Assembly: GCF_042677205.1 (NCBI RefSeq)
Contig: NZ_JBHTIU010000013.1
Span: 1 to 64,000 of the forward strand
Length of the DNA: 64,000 nt
Direction of reading: 5' to 3'
From: Paenibacillus_L residui
GTDB lineage: Bacteria; Bacillota; Bacilli; Paenibacillales; NBRC-103111
Both the position numbers and the translations under genes were made by a program. Positions 44,290 to 53,386 of this stretch are shown piece by piece (positions within the stretch are counted from its first letter, which is position 1; the number at the start of each line of letters is the position of its first letter). The notes under the pieces are model-generated. The model saw only the letters and a list, made by a program, of their open reading frames with translations, was not told the origin of the DNA and ran no database searches.

Positions 44290-44826
44290 ATGTTTGAATT
44301 TAATAATAGAAAGAATATCGTTCTAATAGGTATGACAGCCTGTGGGAAAAGCACCATTGGAGCTTTGATTGCCAAAGAACTGGATATGACATTTATTGAT
44401 ACAGACCTTACCATACAACAAAAATACGGTAAGCCATTGTGGCAATTACTTGAGGATGTCGGAAGTAAACAATTTATTATTAAAGAATCCAAAGTGATTT
44501 GCTCGCTTGATTGCACAAATTGTTGTATAGCAACGGGTGGGAGCGCTGTCTATTCCGATGAAGCTATGAACTTTTTAAAGCAGATAGCAGTTATAGTATA
44601 TATTAATCTTTCATATCCGAACGTAGAAAAACGATTTGCCGATATAGATATAAAAAGCCGCGGGATAGTTATGGATAAAGGGACAACATTGTTTGATGTA
44701 TATAATGAAAGAAAAATATTATACAGCAAATATGCCGATTACACGATCGAGGCCGATGATAAGTCTATCGAAGACTTGGTAGCACAAATCATTAGCTTAT
44801 TTTCTAAAGAAAGCAAATGCATTTAA
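44290..44826 (+). CDS. Shikimate kinase-like P-loop kinase
   Basis: This 178-residue protein has the shikimate kinase fold: Walker A GMTACGKST, FIDTDLTIQ with the shikimate-contacting Asp pair, a GGSAV loop in place of GGG, and the distal NERKILYSKYADYTIE block with Arg. The substrate-anchoring Arg in the usual FR-x-x-E motif is replaced (QFIIKES), and five cysteines occur (for instance SLDCTNCC). It is a cytosolic kinase, but whether it still phosphorylates shikimate is doubtful; related proteins act on other small alcohols. The gene is visibly richer in A and T than its neighbours, a possible sign of transfer. ATG 44290 follows GGGGAGAGAGG. Confidence 0.75.
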   Translation: MFEFNNRKNIVLIGMTACGKSTIGALIAKELDMTFIDTDLTIQQKYGKPLWQLLEDVGSKQFIIKESKVICSLDCTNCCIATGGSAVYSDEAMNFLKQIAVIVYINLSYPNVEKRFADIDIKSRGIVMDKGTTLFDVYNERKILYSKYADYTIEADDKSIEDLVAQIISLFSKESKCI

Positions 44827-44948
44827 GAAAAATGGGTTGCCTCATCTCATCCCAAGATTTCAAATGTTCCCCTGACCCGCTTATTCGTATCGAATCAATC
44901 TCGCGTTTTGAGCCGGACCGCTCACTTAATCTTGCTATTCTCAAGCTT

Positions 44949-44973
44949 CTGACTGTTATCCCCTTCGCTCAGA
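44949..44973 (-). repeat. 60-bp-family core, inverted copy
   Basis: On the minus strand this reads CTGAGCGAAGGGGATAACAG followed by TCAG, almost identical to the unit start at 367. Confidence 0.75.
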
Positions 44974-45164
44974 CAGATAATTACCGGATCTTATCTTCTG
45001 AGTCGGTCAACATTTTTATAATGGAATGACATTTATTTAGATGGGCATGTCCGGAATAAGTCCACTACAGAGTGTAGGACAGTTTACATAAGTTCGTTGA
45101 GAGATATCCGTATAAAAACACGGGTTGATCAAAAATAGGGACGTTTGGTTACCCCGCAGGGCAG

Positions 45165-45320
45165 ACTTCTGACTATAGGGGATAGCAGTCAAAAAGGGAG
45201 AAGTAAAGGAAGGCAGCCTTCCGGGAGGAACTGAGTATAAGGGATACCAGTCAAAAGAACATAGAAAGAGGATTGAACCGCCAGATGAAACTGAGTGAAG
45301 GGGATAGTAGTCCAAAGGGA
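45165..45320 (+). repeat. Three diverged tandem units of the 60-bp family
   Basis: GGGGATAGCAGTCAAAAAGG (45178), AGGGATACCAGTCAAAAGAA (45240) and GGGGATAGTAGTCCAAAGGG (45300) recur with a 60-62 bp period. Two of them are preceded by AACTGAGTATAA or AACTGAGTGAA. The period equals that of the array near hflX, 45 kb away. Confidence 0.8.
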
Positions 45321-45345
45321 CGTAGAAAAGAAGCAAATCGGTTCC

Positions 45346-45378
45346 AAAGACCTGCACATTAGCAGGTCTTTGTCTTTT
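45346..45378 (+). terminator. Hairpin related to repeat family B
   Basis: AAAGACCTGC (45346-45355) and GCAGGTCTTT (45362-45371) form a perfect 10-bp stem around ACATTA, followed by GTCTTTT. AAGACCTGCACATT is shared with both family B copies, so the hairpin may be a minimal copy that works as a terminator. Confidence 0.65.
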
Positions 45379-45657
45379 GGAAACGTATTAAAGGAGCGAT
45401 TCGGCAAATTGCGATTGATACAGTTTGGCATACAGGCCCCCCAGCTTCGGCAAATGCTCGTAAGTTCCCTTGCTTCACGATTTGGACGGATCGATCCAGC
45501 GTGGGGGCTTAGTACAAAAATATGTTACATCATTAGTTATCGAATTTATGGAATTTGCCGAAGGGGCCGCAGAAACGATCATCTGCATTGACTGGGCCTG
45601 CATGCGGAGCTAGAATGCTGTTAGCATCCATGCTCGGGTGCAGAAAGGATGATAGCA

Positions 45658-45807
45658 TTGAATATGCTGCAAGATAATGTATTAACCGTCTGTCTGGGGT
45701 CGACAGGGCGTTCGGCGCCGGCGATGTTTTTGGAGCGGGGAGCCATTCTGTTCGGATGCGACATCCATCCTATCGGCATCAACCCGGCCATCGGGGTGCA
45801 TCTATGA
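45658..45807 (+). CDS. Small ORF translationally coupled to the M14 peptidase gene
   Basis: A 49-codon frame starts at TTG 45658, with AAAGGATG about 6 nt upstream, or at ATG 45664, and ends in an ATGA overlap with the next gene. The product includes TVCLGSTGRSAPAMFLERGA and CDIHPIGINPAIGVHL. I recognise no family. The overlap and ribosome binding site suggest that it is translated and couples the peptidase gene; it could also be the remaining end of a lost longer protein. Confidence 0.4.
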   Translation: MNMLQDNVLTVCLGSTGRSAPAMFLERGAILFGCDIHPIGINPAIGVHL

Positions 45808-46925
45808 TACCGCTCTCAACCGCATCCGTCTCGATTGACTGCCGTCATTCCGGAGGCAATATTCGTGTTCTGTCTATTGAAGATGATCTTGTGTTGCTGG
45901 AGCAGGATTTAAGGGATTCTTCAAACTGGTGGTTTTATTGGAATTTTTCTGCTATCGCTTCGAGCGGGAAGACGATAAGATTTCAATTTGTGAACGGGGA
46001 GGTGGTCGGGCCCTGGGGTCCTGCCGTTAGCTTAGACGGAGTTAATTGGCGATGGCTGGGCGAAGAGTCTCTCTTATCGAGGGAAGCCTTTACTTACACC
46101 TTTCGGCATGGAGGTGAGAAAGCGTATTTTTGCTTTTGCATCCCTTATCAGCTGTACCATTTCGAACGTTACTATGCCCGCATTGCCGGCCGCAAGGAAG
46201 TGAATCGGGGAGTGCTGACGCATTCTGAACAGCTGCGGCCGATTCCAATATTAACGCTGGGCAACCGCAATGCGGATCGGCATATTTTCTTCACGGCAAG
46301 GCATCATGCATGCGAATCGGCTCCTTCCTATATGCTGGAAGGTTTATTCGATTCCCTTCTTGCGTCTGATTCATCTCCGGTGTTGGAACGATTTCTGCTT
46401 CATTATATTCCGTTCATGGACATAGATGGAGTCGAGAACGGCGACCAAGGCAAAGCAAGGATTCCCCATGATCACAATCGAGATTATATAGTGGAGCCCA
46501 TTTACCGTTCAACCGGAGCATTAATGAACTACGCGGAAGGACTAAAGACTGCCGTAACTATCGATTGTCATAGTCCGTATAAGTGGGGAGATCGGAACGA
46601 CGTCCCTTTCTTTGTCAAGCGAGACTCGCCGGTCAAGGAGCGAATCGAAGCGCTCAGCGGATTATTGGAACAGGCAAGCGGCGAACGCCGCGACAAGGAC
46701 GCCATCAGGCATTCATCCGCCCATAACATAAGCATGGGAGAAGACTGGAATCTGCCGGGCAGCACAACATGCGCTAACTTTTTCGAAGGAACGGGGGCCT
46801 CCTTGGCCTGCAGCTTTGAATTTCCTTACTTCGGAAGCGGCCAGACCGCCGCTACCCCGGATAACAGCCGAAGATTCGGACAAGATTTTGCATATGCTCT
46901 CGAGCAATTCATCCTGACGATGTGA
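45804..46925 (+). CDS. M14-type zinc carboxypeptidase (cytosolic carboxypeptidase-like)
   Basis: The 373-residue protein resembles bacterial members of the cytosolic carboxypeptidase branch of family M14. Residues 1-125 form the beta-rich N-terminal domain typical of that branch (SSNWWFYWNFSA). The zinc site is HACE with His168 and Glu171, and the third ligand is His256 in IDCHSPYKW; the likely catalytic Glu is in FEFPYFGSG near the end. There is no signal peptide, so it should act in the cytoplasm, perhaps on cell-wall or modified peptides. I chose ATG 45804, in an ATGA overlap with the small frame upstream; a longer in-frame start would overlap it by 50 nt. Confidence 0.78.
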   Translation: MIPLSTASVSIDCRHSGGNIRVLSIEDDLVLLEQDLRDSSNWWFYWNFSAIASSGKTIRFQFVNGEVVGPWGPAVSLDGVNWRWLGEESLLSREAFTYTFRHGGEKAYFCFCIPYQLYHFERYYARIAGRKEVNRGVLTHSEQLRPIPILTLGNRNADRHIFFTARHHACESAPSYMLEGLFDSLLASDSSPVLERFLLHYIPFMDIDGVENGDQGKARIPHDHNRDYIVEPIYRSTGALMNYAEGLKTAVTIDCHSPYKWGDRNDVPFFVKRDSPVKERIEALSGLLEQASGERRDKDAIRHSSAHNISMGEDWNLPGSTTCANFFEGTGASLACSFEFPYFGSGQTAATPDNSRRFGQDFAYALEQFILTM

Positions 46926-47021
46926 AGAAGTTCATAATTTTGTTCTATATCGATCAAAACAATGTTAATAAAATACGTATGCACGGAATGATACAATTAA
47001 ATTGAAAAATAGGACATAGGA

Positions 47022-47031
47022 GGGGGGGGGG
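47022..47031 (+). repeat. Run of ten G residues
   Basis: AGGA is followed by ten consecutive G and then ATGGATTCC. It lies about 115 bp upstream of the beta-helix gene, in its leader. Runs of this length are prone to slippage; the ATG right after it opens only a very short frame. Confidence 0.85.
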
Positions 47032-47144
47032 ATGGATTCCAGTGCATCACATCATAAGTAATGGATTGAAAGCGATATCATAAATGAGATGCCGCTTCGT
47101 GGACAGGATCGCTATCCAACCATTTGGAAAGAGAGGCCAGAGTA

Positions 47145-50105
47145 ATGAGTTACTATCTCATTGACGTTAACGAATGGGGGATCAGTAATGATGGAACGAA
47201 TCCGCTTGAAACGACACAAGGAATCAATAACGCTCTGCAATGGGCATATCAGAACGGGTATTCCTATGTAAAGCTGCCGGAAGGCGTATACACCGTATCG
47301 AAGGGATCGGCTTCCAAGGATTACAGTGAAAACGCGTGTATCCTGCTGCAAAACGATACTACTCTGGATTTGTACGGTTGTGTCATTCAGAAAGAGGCCA
47401 ATGGCTGGGATTACTATGCTGCTATAAGTATTGTGGAAAAAAGAAACGTTACGATCCTCGGTGGAAAAATAGTCGGCGATCATCTTGCCCATGATTATGC
47501 CACATTGGCAAACTCCATTCACGAAGGTTGTATCGGAATCATCGTAGAGCGCGGATCGCGAAATATTACGTTAAATGGCGTAGAAGTCATGAATTTCCCC
47601 GGATATTGCGTAAGTCTGTCAGGGACGTATAGTCAACTGGTTGTAACGACTTCCCCGGATTGGGAAGCGGGCACATTTGATCCGGTCACCGGTACCGACG
47701 TTGCAAATGCAGACTACATGAGAATGAAAGAAATGATTACGTTAGCTTCATTGGCCACTTCATCAGGCGGAAGACCAAACACTTCGACGAATGGAGGATA
47801 TTTCTGTATTTGGGGAAATGGATACGGAGCGTACGGTACGCGATACGATGGCAAACCGGTCAATCTGAGCAAGACCATCTTTGAACTTTACTGTTATGAT
47901 GATGATATGGTGTATAAAGGCAGAATCTTAAAGCGCGGCTTCGACGATATTCATCTGGATGTGCTGCCGGAAGGTACAACTCAGTTTAAACTTTCATTAC
48001 CTTATGATCTGTCTCAAATCATTCCCAGCACGATTTATATTACGATCAACGCTTTCCAATATTCACGCGGCATTCGTTTGCTCAACTGCAATATCCACGA
48101 TTCTTTTTCTCTTGGAGCAGCCATAACGGGTGCGCAGCAAGTAGTCATCGAAAACTGTGAATTTTACCGGATGGGCCATTCGACTCCAGTGGCGGGCAGA
48201 CGACTATATCCGTTTCCTATGGGGATTGATATCGAGGACGGAACGAATATCAACCAGCATATCATCATCCGAAACAATATATTCCGGGACAATGAAAGTC
48301 TTCATATAAGTATTGTGCATGGAAGAAATATTCTGATTGAAAACAACAAGTTCGACTCCGTGACGAATGGCTTAAGCGGCGGTGTTGTTTTCCAAGGTTC
48401 CAGGGGCACGAATATAGTATCCCAATATAATCAATACAATTGCGTAGTTGGTACGGGACAAGGAGCGAGCGGTTCCGTATACTTCAAACAGGACACTTTC
48501 TTAAACGCAACGATGTCCATTAACTATGAGTCCGTTTACGAAGGATGCATGTTTGAGGACGTTTCCTTCCTCCTGATGATGAAAGCGCATCCGGATTTTT
48601 CCGCAGGAACGAATTATGCCGGCAGTGTCGGCACTGCCGTACTTCCTTCCGTCAAGAATGCCGCTTGGTTAAACAATCCGTTGTATCACGTCCTTATTAC
48701 TCCGGGCGCCCTTCCGTGGTCCTCCGGCACCTCATATACGGTCGGAAAACAAGTTACTCATGCGGGGAAGGTCTATCGGTGTACTCAGGCAGGGAGCGGC
48801 AAGGCTGCGAATGCGCCGACTCATGCAAATGGCGATCATACATACGCAGACGGCTATACGTGGTCTTTTGCAGGCGCCATGATCGAGCCGGCATGGGCAA
48901 CAATCCCCGGAGGCTATACGACAGAAATAACAGGTAGTATATGGCAGGCGTTCGCATATGATGCTCCCTACGACACAGTTACCTTCAGCCATTGCAAATT
49001 CAATTATAACAAAAAGGAAGCTGCAAGAGGTTGGTTGAATCGCAGGGGACTCGCCGAGTTTAAAAATTGTAAATTTACATTAAACACCTCTTCCAGGTTG
49101 TTCAGTGATAATTCCCAAGGCTGGGATTTGATCGGGAAGAACGCCTTGATCTTTCGGGATTGCGACTTTCGGTTCATTAACTCTTCTGCCAAACTTGGAG
49201 AACTGTCCTTGAACCGACTATCTATTGTCGGGTGCGGTTTGTATGGCGACAAGGACGGATGGGCATCAGCAGGATTCTGGAAGGTTAATGACGCGCTTGT
49301 ACAGAACTGTATCCTTCATAATTTTGACATGAAGCTATCTGGACTTCCGAACTCATTTACCAAAACCGCCCGGATCAAAAATAACCGGATCGTTCTGAAT
49401 AAAGAAAAACGAGTCTTTGGTGCGAATAACGAAGGAATTTACCTAACCAATTTCGAGAACGTGCTCATTGAAGGAAATAAGGTGTCTATGCAGCATCCGG
49501 CGCAGCTCAACAGACCGTTCACGATATATGCCGAAAAGCTTCTAAAAATAACCGATAATTATCTTGAATCAAGTTATAGCGGCAACAAAATCGAGCTGTT
49601 CGGCGCGTTTAGAAATAATGTATACACTGCAAAGGTGCCGAAATTAACAGCATATATCGGTGAGAACCTCGTTCATCAGATGACTGTTCAGCAGGATAGC
49701 ACATTCACTGCTCAGCTATTGAAATTACTTGGCGATATTTCCACAGATATCAACGCGGCTTCGGTCGGAACGGGCGATCGGATGGCCGGAATCCCGACCT
49801 CCGGGGCATATACCGTAGGGCAAATCCTATATCATGCCGCTCCTGCCCCGGGCGGATATATCGGATGGGTTTGTACAACGACGGGAATTGCAAATGATAC
49901 GGAATGGACATCCGGCAGTCAGTATACAATCAACACCTTGGTCAATGCTGCGGGCAACGTCTACAAATGCACGGCTGCAGGCCAATCTGGCAGTTCGAAT
50001 CAACCGGCAGGAACTGCGGCGACCGAGAAATCGTATCCGGATGGGTACTCATGGCTATATATCGGAGCGTTGGCTGTCTTCAGGCCTTTCGGCTCCATTC
50101 AATAA
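47145..50105 (+). CDS. Right-handed beta-helix protein with carbohydrate-binding-like modules
   Basis: This 986-residue protein opens like pectate-lyase superfamily and phage tail-spike proteins (YYLIDVNEWGISNDGTNPLE, then NNALQWAYQNGYSYVKLPEG). Long stretches of parallel beta-helix coils follow (for example NITLNGVEVMNF, HIIIRNNIFRDN, NILIENNKFDS, RIKNNRIVLN). Two similar modules of about 45 residues, near 527-575 and 927-975, carry W-x-S/G-x-x-Y, VY-K/R-CT and DGY-S/T-W and resemble small chitin-binding modules. No signal peptide is visible, although its neighbours are secreted. ATG 47145 follows AGAGAGG; a TTG at 47124 overlaps that site. It may bind or cleave a polysaccharide. The catalytic residues are not identifiable. 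Confidence 0.72.
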   Translation: MSYYLIDVNEWGISNDGTNPLETTQGINNALQWAYQNGYSYVKLPEGVYTVSKGSASKDYSENACILLQNDTTLDLYGCVIQKEANGWDYYAAISIVEKRNVTILGGKIVGDHLAHDYATLANSIHEGCIGIIVERGSRNITLNGVEVMNFPGYCVSLSGTYSQLVVTTSPDWEAGTFDPVTGTDVANADYMRMKEMITLASLATSSGGRPNTSTNGGYFCIWGNGYGAYGTRYDGKPVNLSKTIFELYCYDDDMVYKGRILKRGFDDIHLDVLPEGTTQFKLSLPYDLSQIIPSTIYITINAFQYSRGIRLLNCNIHDSFSLGAAITGAQQVVIENCEFYRMGHSTPVAGRRLYPFPMGIDIEDGTNINQHIIIRNNIFRDNESLHISIVHGRNILIENNKFDSVTNGLSGGVVFQGSRGTNIVSQYNQYNCVVGTGQGASGSVYFKQDTFLNATMSINYESVYEGCMFEDVSFLLMMKAHPDFSAGTNYAGSVGTAVLPSVKNAAWLNNPLYHVLITPGALPWSSGTSYTVGKQVTHAGKVYRCTQAGSGKAANAPTHANGDHTYADGYTWSFAGAMIEPAWATIPGGYTTEITGSIWQAFAYDAPYDTVTFSHCKFNYNKKEAARGWLNRRGLAEFKNCKFTLNTSSRLFSDNSQGWDLIGKNALIFRDCDFRFINSSAKLGELSLNRLSIVGCGLYGDKDGWASAGFWKVNDALVQNCILHNFDMKLSGLPNSFTKTARIKNNRIVLNKEKRVFGANNEGIYLTNFENVLIEGNKVSMQHPAQLNRPFTIYAEKLLKITDNYLESSYSGNKIELFGAFRNNVYTAKVPKLTAYIGENLVHQMTVQQDSTFTAQLLKLLGDISTDINAASVGTGDRMAGIPTSGAYTVGQILYHAAPAPGGYIGWVCTTTGIANDTEWTSGSQYTINTLVNAAGNVYKCTAAGQSGSSNQPAGTAATEKSYPDGYSWLYIGALAVFRPFGSIQ

Positions 50106-50129
50106 CCATTAGGAAGGAGTGATATATCG

Positions 50130-52208
50130 ATGTTTAGGCATGTGCTTCTAGGAACCATTATGTTGTCCAGCTTACTTATGGTCGCGTTACCGGTCAAGGC
50201 ATCCGCATCAAGTCTTGAATACAGAGAAGAGCTGACCGAACAGGTCGCTCAGATCGATTTGAGGATGGGATTAACGCCCCGGCCCCTTCTGAAACAGTTT
50301 CTTGAAAGTGTGAGTGATCGAGCGACTTCCCTGCTAGGCTCCTCCGAGATATTACCGGAAGATGTCCAGGTCACCCGGAAGGCATTGAACTACGCGTTGA
50401 AGCTGGCTGCGGATATCGAGAATGAAGATGTATGGGCTGACTCTCCGTTTATCGTGTATGAAGTTCCGGCGCTAAGTCCGCTGCAGAGGCTGCCCGATGA
50501 TATTCCGGAAGACGGCGTCGTCAGTGATCGGGTTTCGGTCATTTCGGCGCAAGGCGAATTTGAGGCCGCCTCCTTCGTTCTCGCCCCTTTGAGCGACGTA
50601 AGCTCACTCACTTTCACCATAACCGATTTGCATGGCAAGGGAGGTTCGATCCCCTCCAGTGCAGTTGATTTGCGGGTGGTCAAAACCTGGTATCAGGGCG
50701 GAACGGGATGGTACAGCTATTTCAGCGACCCATCCAAGAGCGTGCTGGTGCCCGAGCTTCTGCTGCATGATGAAAATCTGGTTCAAGTAGACCGGGTTGG
50801 GAAAAGGAATTTGTTACGGGTGGACTACCCGTCCGGATCGGAATATGTGGACATTTCCAGAGTCCCGGCTGCGAAATTTGACTTCTACTCGGAACCGGTT
50901 GAGGATAGCCCGACGCTGCTGCCTGTTACGCTTAAGCGCGGAGAATCAAAGCAGATGTGGGTGACAACGAAGGTGCCGCTCGAGACGCCTGCGGGAATTT
51001 ACAGGGGCTCGATAGATATTGCCGCAGACGGGGCTCCGGCCGGCAGCATCACGCTCATCATTCGCGTGCTGCCGTTCGAGCTTCCCAAACCGAAGACGTA
51101 CTACGATTTGAACAAGGACTTTTACGTCATGCTTTACCACCACAGCAGATTGAAGGAAACACTGAAAGCGACCAACGGGAACAGCGAACTGGCTGAAACG
51201 AGACTTCTGAACGAATATCGCAATCTGGTCGATCACAATGTTATTAATCTCCCCGGGCCATATTATTCGGCCGCAGACAAGAATACCTTCCTCCGGCAGC
51301 TGGAGCTGATGCGGCAGGCCGGACTCGAATTGAATCCGCTATTCGGCGTCAAGCAAGCGTTTCCTCCGTACAGTATCTATGTACAGTACAACAACTATTT
51401 GAATGCCAAAGCAGCTTATGAAGCGAACCCGACAGATGAAAACAAACAGAAGATGGACACCTTCTATAATGCATGGCGCAACGGCATTGACAATCACAAG
51501 CTCGAAGTTGACGAAGCTTTGGCCATTGCTTCCGGTGCGGCCGGTCATACGAACCTTTACCTGGATGGTTGGGATGAAGCAGGTTGGGGCATGCTTCAAT
51601 TCCAGCAAGAGATGTGGAAGTATATTCAGGACAAGGGAGGTAAGATTTATGCCACAGGTCATGCGTCACATTTAGCTCTGGGCATTCCGGAAAATTTCTT
51701 GAACTGGGTCGGGGAACCGACGCGCGAGAAAGCGGATCAGTGGCATGCTCTGGGCGGTGATCGGCTCATTACAAACTATGCTTACCCGCACACCGGCCCC
51801 GAGAATCCGGACTTGATGCGGCAGCGGCACGGGATGTGGCCGTACAAAGCCAACTATGATGCCACCTACAATTACATCTATTCCGAAAACCCCACGAATA
51901 TCTGGAATGACAACGCATCCTCCGAATTCCGCGCCTTCAACCTGGTTTATCCGACCAAAACGAATGTGATCGACACCATTGCATGGGAAGGTTACCGTGA
52001 GGGAATCGACGATATCCGTTATGCAACTAAGCTTAAGCAGGTTGCGGCTGACGCGCTGTCCTCCGGCGTTCCAGAGCGCATTACGGCTGCCAATCATGCG
52101 TTGAACTGGCTCGAATCCGTCGATGAACGCTCGACGAATCAGGATTTGCTAAGGCTTGAGATGATTCGCCATATTCTACACATGCTCGACCTGCAAAATG
52201 GGCAGTAG
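50130..52208 (+). CDS. Secreted DUF4091 domain protein (putative glycoside hydrolase)
   Basis: Extracellular protein of 692 residues with a signal peptide (1-25, ending near VKASASS). A helical segment is followed by an N-terminal beta-sandwich (VSVISAQGEFEAASFVLAPL) and a barrel-like region with LYLDGWDEAGWGML, which contains candidate Asp/Glu catalytic residues. The C-terminal DUF4091 region has NVIDTIAWEGYREGIDDIRY. The family is found with glycosidases, and hydrolysis of a polysaccharide is inferred. ATG 50130 follows AGGAAGGAG, 24 bp after the beta-helix gene; the CBM9-like gene begins 12 bp after its stop, so all three are one operon. Confidence 0.82.
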   Translation: MFRHVLLGTIMLSSLLMVALPVKASASSLEYREELTEQVAQIDLRMGLTPRPLLKQFLESVSDRATSLLGSSEILPEDVQVTRKALNYALKLAADIENEDVWADSPFIVYEVPALSPLQRLPDDIPEDGVVSDRVSVISAQGEFEAASFVLAPLSDVSSLTFTITDLHGKGGSIPSSAVDLRVVKTWYQGGTGWYSYFSDPSKSVLVPELLLHDENLVQVDRVGKRNLLRVDYPSGSEYVDISRVPAAKFDFYSEPVEDSPTLLPVTLKRGESKQMWVTTKVPLETPAGIYRGSIDIAADGAPAGSITLIIRVLPFELPKPKTYYDLNKDFYVMLYHHSRLKETLKATNGNSELAETRLLNEYRNLVDHNVINLPGPYYSAADKNTFLRQLELMRQAGLELNPLFGVKQAFPPYSIYVQYNNYLNAKAAYEANPTDENKQKMDTFYNAWRNGIDNHKLEVDEALAIASGAAGHTNLYLDGWDEAGWGMLQFQQEMWKYIQDKGGKIYATGHASHLALGIPENFLNWVGEPTREKADQWHALGGDRLITNYAYPHTGPENPDLMRQRHGMWPYKANYDATYNYIYSENPTNIWNDNASSEFRAFNLVYPTKTNVIDTIAWEGYREGIDDIRYATKLKQVAADALSSGVPERITAANHALNWLESVDERSTNQDLLRLEMIRHILHMLDLQNGQ

Positions 52209-52220
52209 GAGGAGAAAACG

Positions 52221-53228
52221 ATGATCAAAGCGACCAATCGATGGATAGCGATTCTGTGGGTGCTTGTATTATGCGGGTCGATATGGATAAACACGGGGTA
52301 TGCGAGCTCCGACGGCAAAAAAGTTTACGAAGTCACCTATGCGACGGAAGATTTATCGACTCCGGACCGTTGGATGCAAAGCTCCTACTTCAACAATCCG
52401 CAATACAAAGATACACGGTTTGAAAACTATACTAATCTTGCTCCGATTCCGCCGGGCGGCGAGCATGAGACGGCCTTTTACATGGTATACCGCGAGGATG
52501 GCTTGTATATGTTCGTCCAGTCCAAGGAGCCGGAAATCGATGAGAACGGCCAGCCGGTAGAAAATTCGCTGGAAATCTTTATCGCTACCGGCGAAGGAGA
52601 TCTTCCTTATCATCAGATCATCATACCGACATCCGGATCCCCGATAGAATATTATGAGTGGCAGAGCGAATTCCGGCATAACCGACCGCTGAAGGGCAGT
52701 GTACAAATAAATTCGCAGCCAATCCCCGGCGGCTGGGGAACGGTCGTTATCGTGCCCTGGGAGGTTGTATATGACGCAATTCCGATAGATGGAGGCAACT
52801 GGCAGTTCAACTTGATCCGCTGGTCGTCCGTAGATGGCCAAACTTGGGGCGGGAAAGTACATCAAACGGGACAGTTCAATCTGCTTCATTTCCAACAGCC
52901 GACAACAGATCAGCGTATGGCCATCCAGAAGCACATGCTCACCAAGGCATGGAATAAGTTCCGGTCAACTTCCGAGGCGCTGACAGAATACTGGTTGAAT
53001 AACCCCGAGACATCGGAGACGGCTTTCTATCGCCAATGTGTCTTGCCCTTGCTGGTCAAGGGAAACGCGCATGAAGCTAAAATGCGCAACCTGGATCGTT
53101 TGAATGCCCAACAGATCAATCAATTGTTTCAGAATGTTCCATATTGGATGGAGCTTCGTTACAACGTTGACGATCAACGTCAAAAGTATATCCGAAACCT
53201 GCTTCTGCGCGGAAATCCGCCTTCATAG
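52221..53228 (+). CDS. Secreted CBM9-like carbohydrate-binding protein
   Basis: This 335-residue protein has a signal peptide (1-28) and a beta-sandwich that fits the CBM9/DOMON-like group: TAFYMVYREDGLYMFVQSKE, ENSLEIFIATGEG, GWGTVVIVPWEVV and NWQFNLIRW. The last 110 residues are helical. It has no catalytic motif and probably binds sugars or helps the DUF4091 protein on a polysaccharide. ATG 52221 follows AGGAGGAG, directly after the DUF4091 stop. A terminator follows. Confidence 0.78.
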   Translation: MIKATNRWIAILWVLVLCGSIWINTGYASSDGKKVYEVTYATEDLSTPDRWMQSSYFNNPQYKDTRFENYTNLAPIPPGGEHETAFYMVYREDGLYMFVQSKEPEIDENGQPVENSLEIFIATGEGDLPYHQIIIPTSGSPIEYYEWQSEFRHNRPLKGSVQINSQPIPGGWGTVVIVPWEVVYDAIPIDGGNWQFNLIRWSSVDGQTWGGKVHQTGQFNLLHFQQPTTDQRMAIQKHMLTKAWNKFRSTSEALTEYWLNNPETSETAFYRQCVLPLLVKGNAHEAKMRNLDRLNAQQINQLFQNVPYWMELRYNVDDQRQKYIRNLLLRGNPPS

Positions 53229-53263
53229 GTTCATCGAATCGCGCACATACGCTTGATATCAGG

Positions 53264-53297
53264 CAAAAGTCGCCTCCTATTCGGAGAGCGGCTTTTG
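53264..53297 (+). terminator. Imperfect terminator after the CBM9-like gene
   Basis: CAAAAGTCGC (53264-53273) pairs with GCGGCTTTTG (53288-53297) with one mismatch; a short inner pairing is possible. The T residues are part of the stem. Confidence 0.6.
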
Positions 53298-53386
53298 TCA
53301 ACTTTCTATCAGCGCGGATGATGGAAACGGTCGGGATAAAGTAATAAAATAGCGATAATTACAAAGGAAGGAAAATTGGTGATGTG

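Larger units (their letters stand above)
44827..45657. other. 830-bp intergenic region with family-A repeats
   Basis: No gene is supported. It holds one inverted and three tandem copies of the 60-bp-family core and a GCAGGTCTTT hairpin, listed separately. The stretch 45380-45650 contains no feature I recognise beyond a short inverted repeat, GCATGCGGAGC...GCATCCATGC-like, near 45600. Confidence 0.5.
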
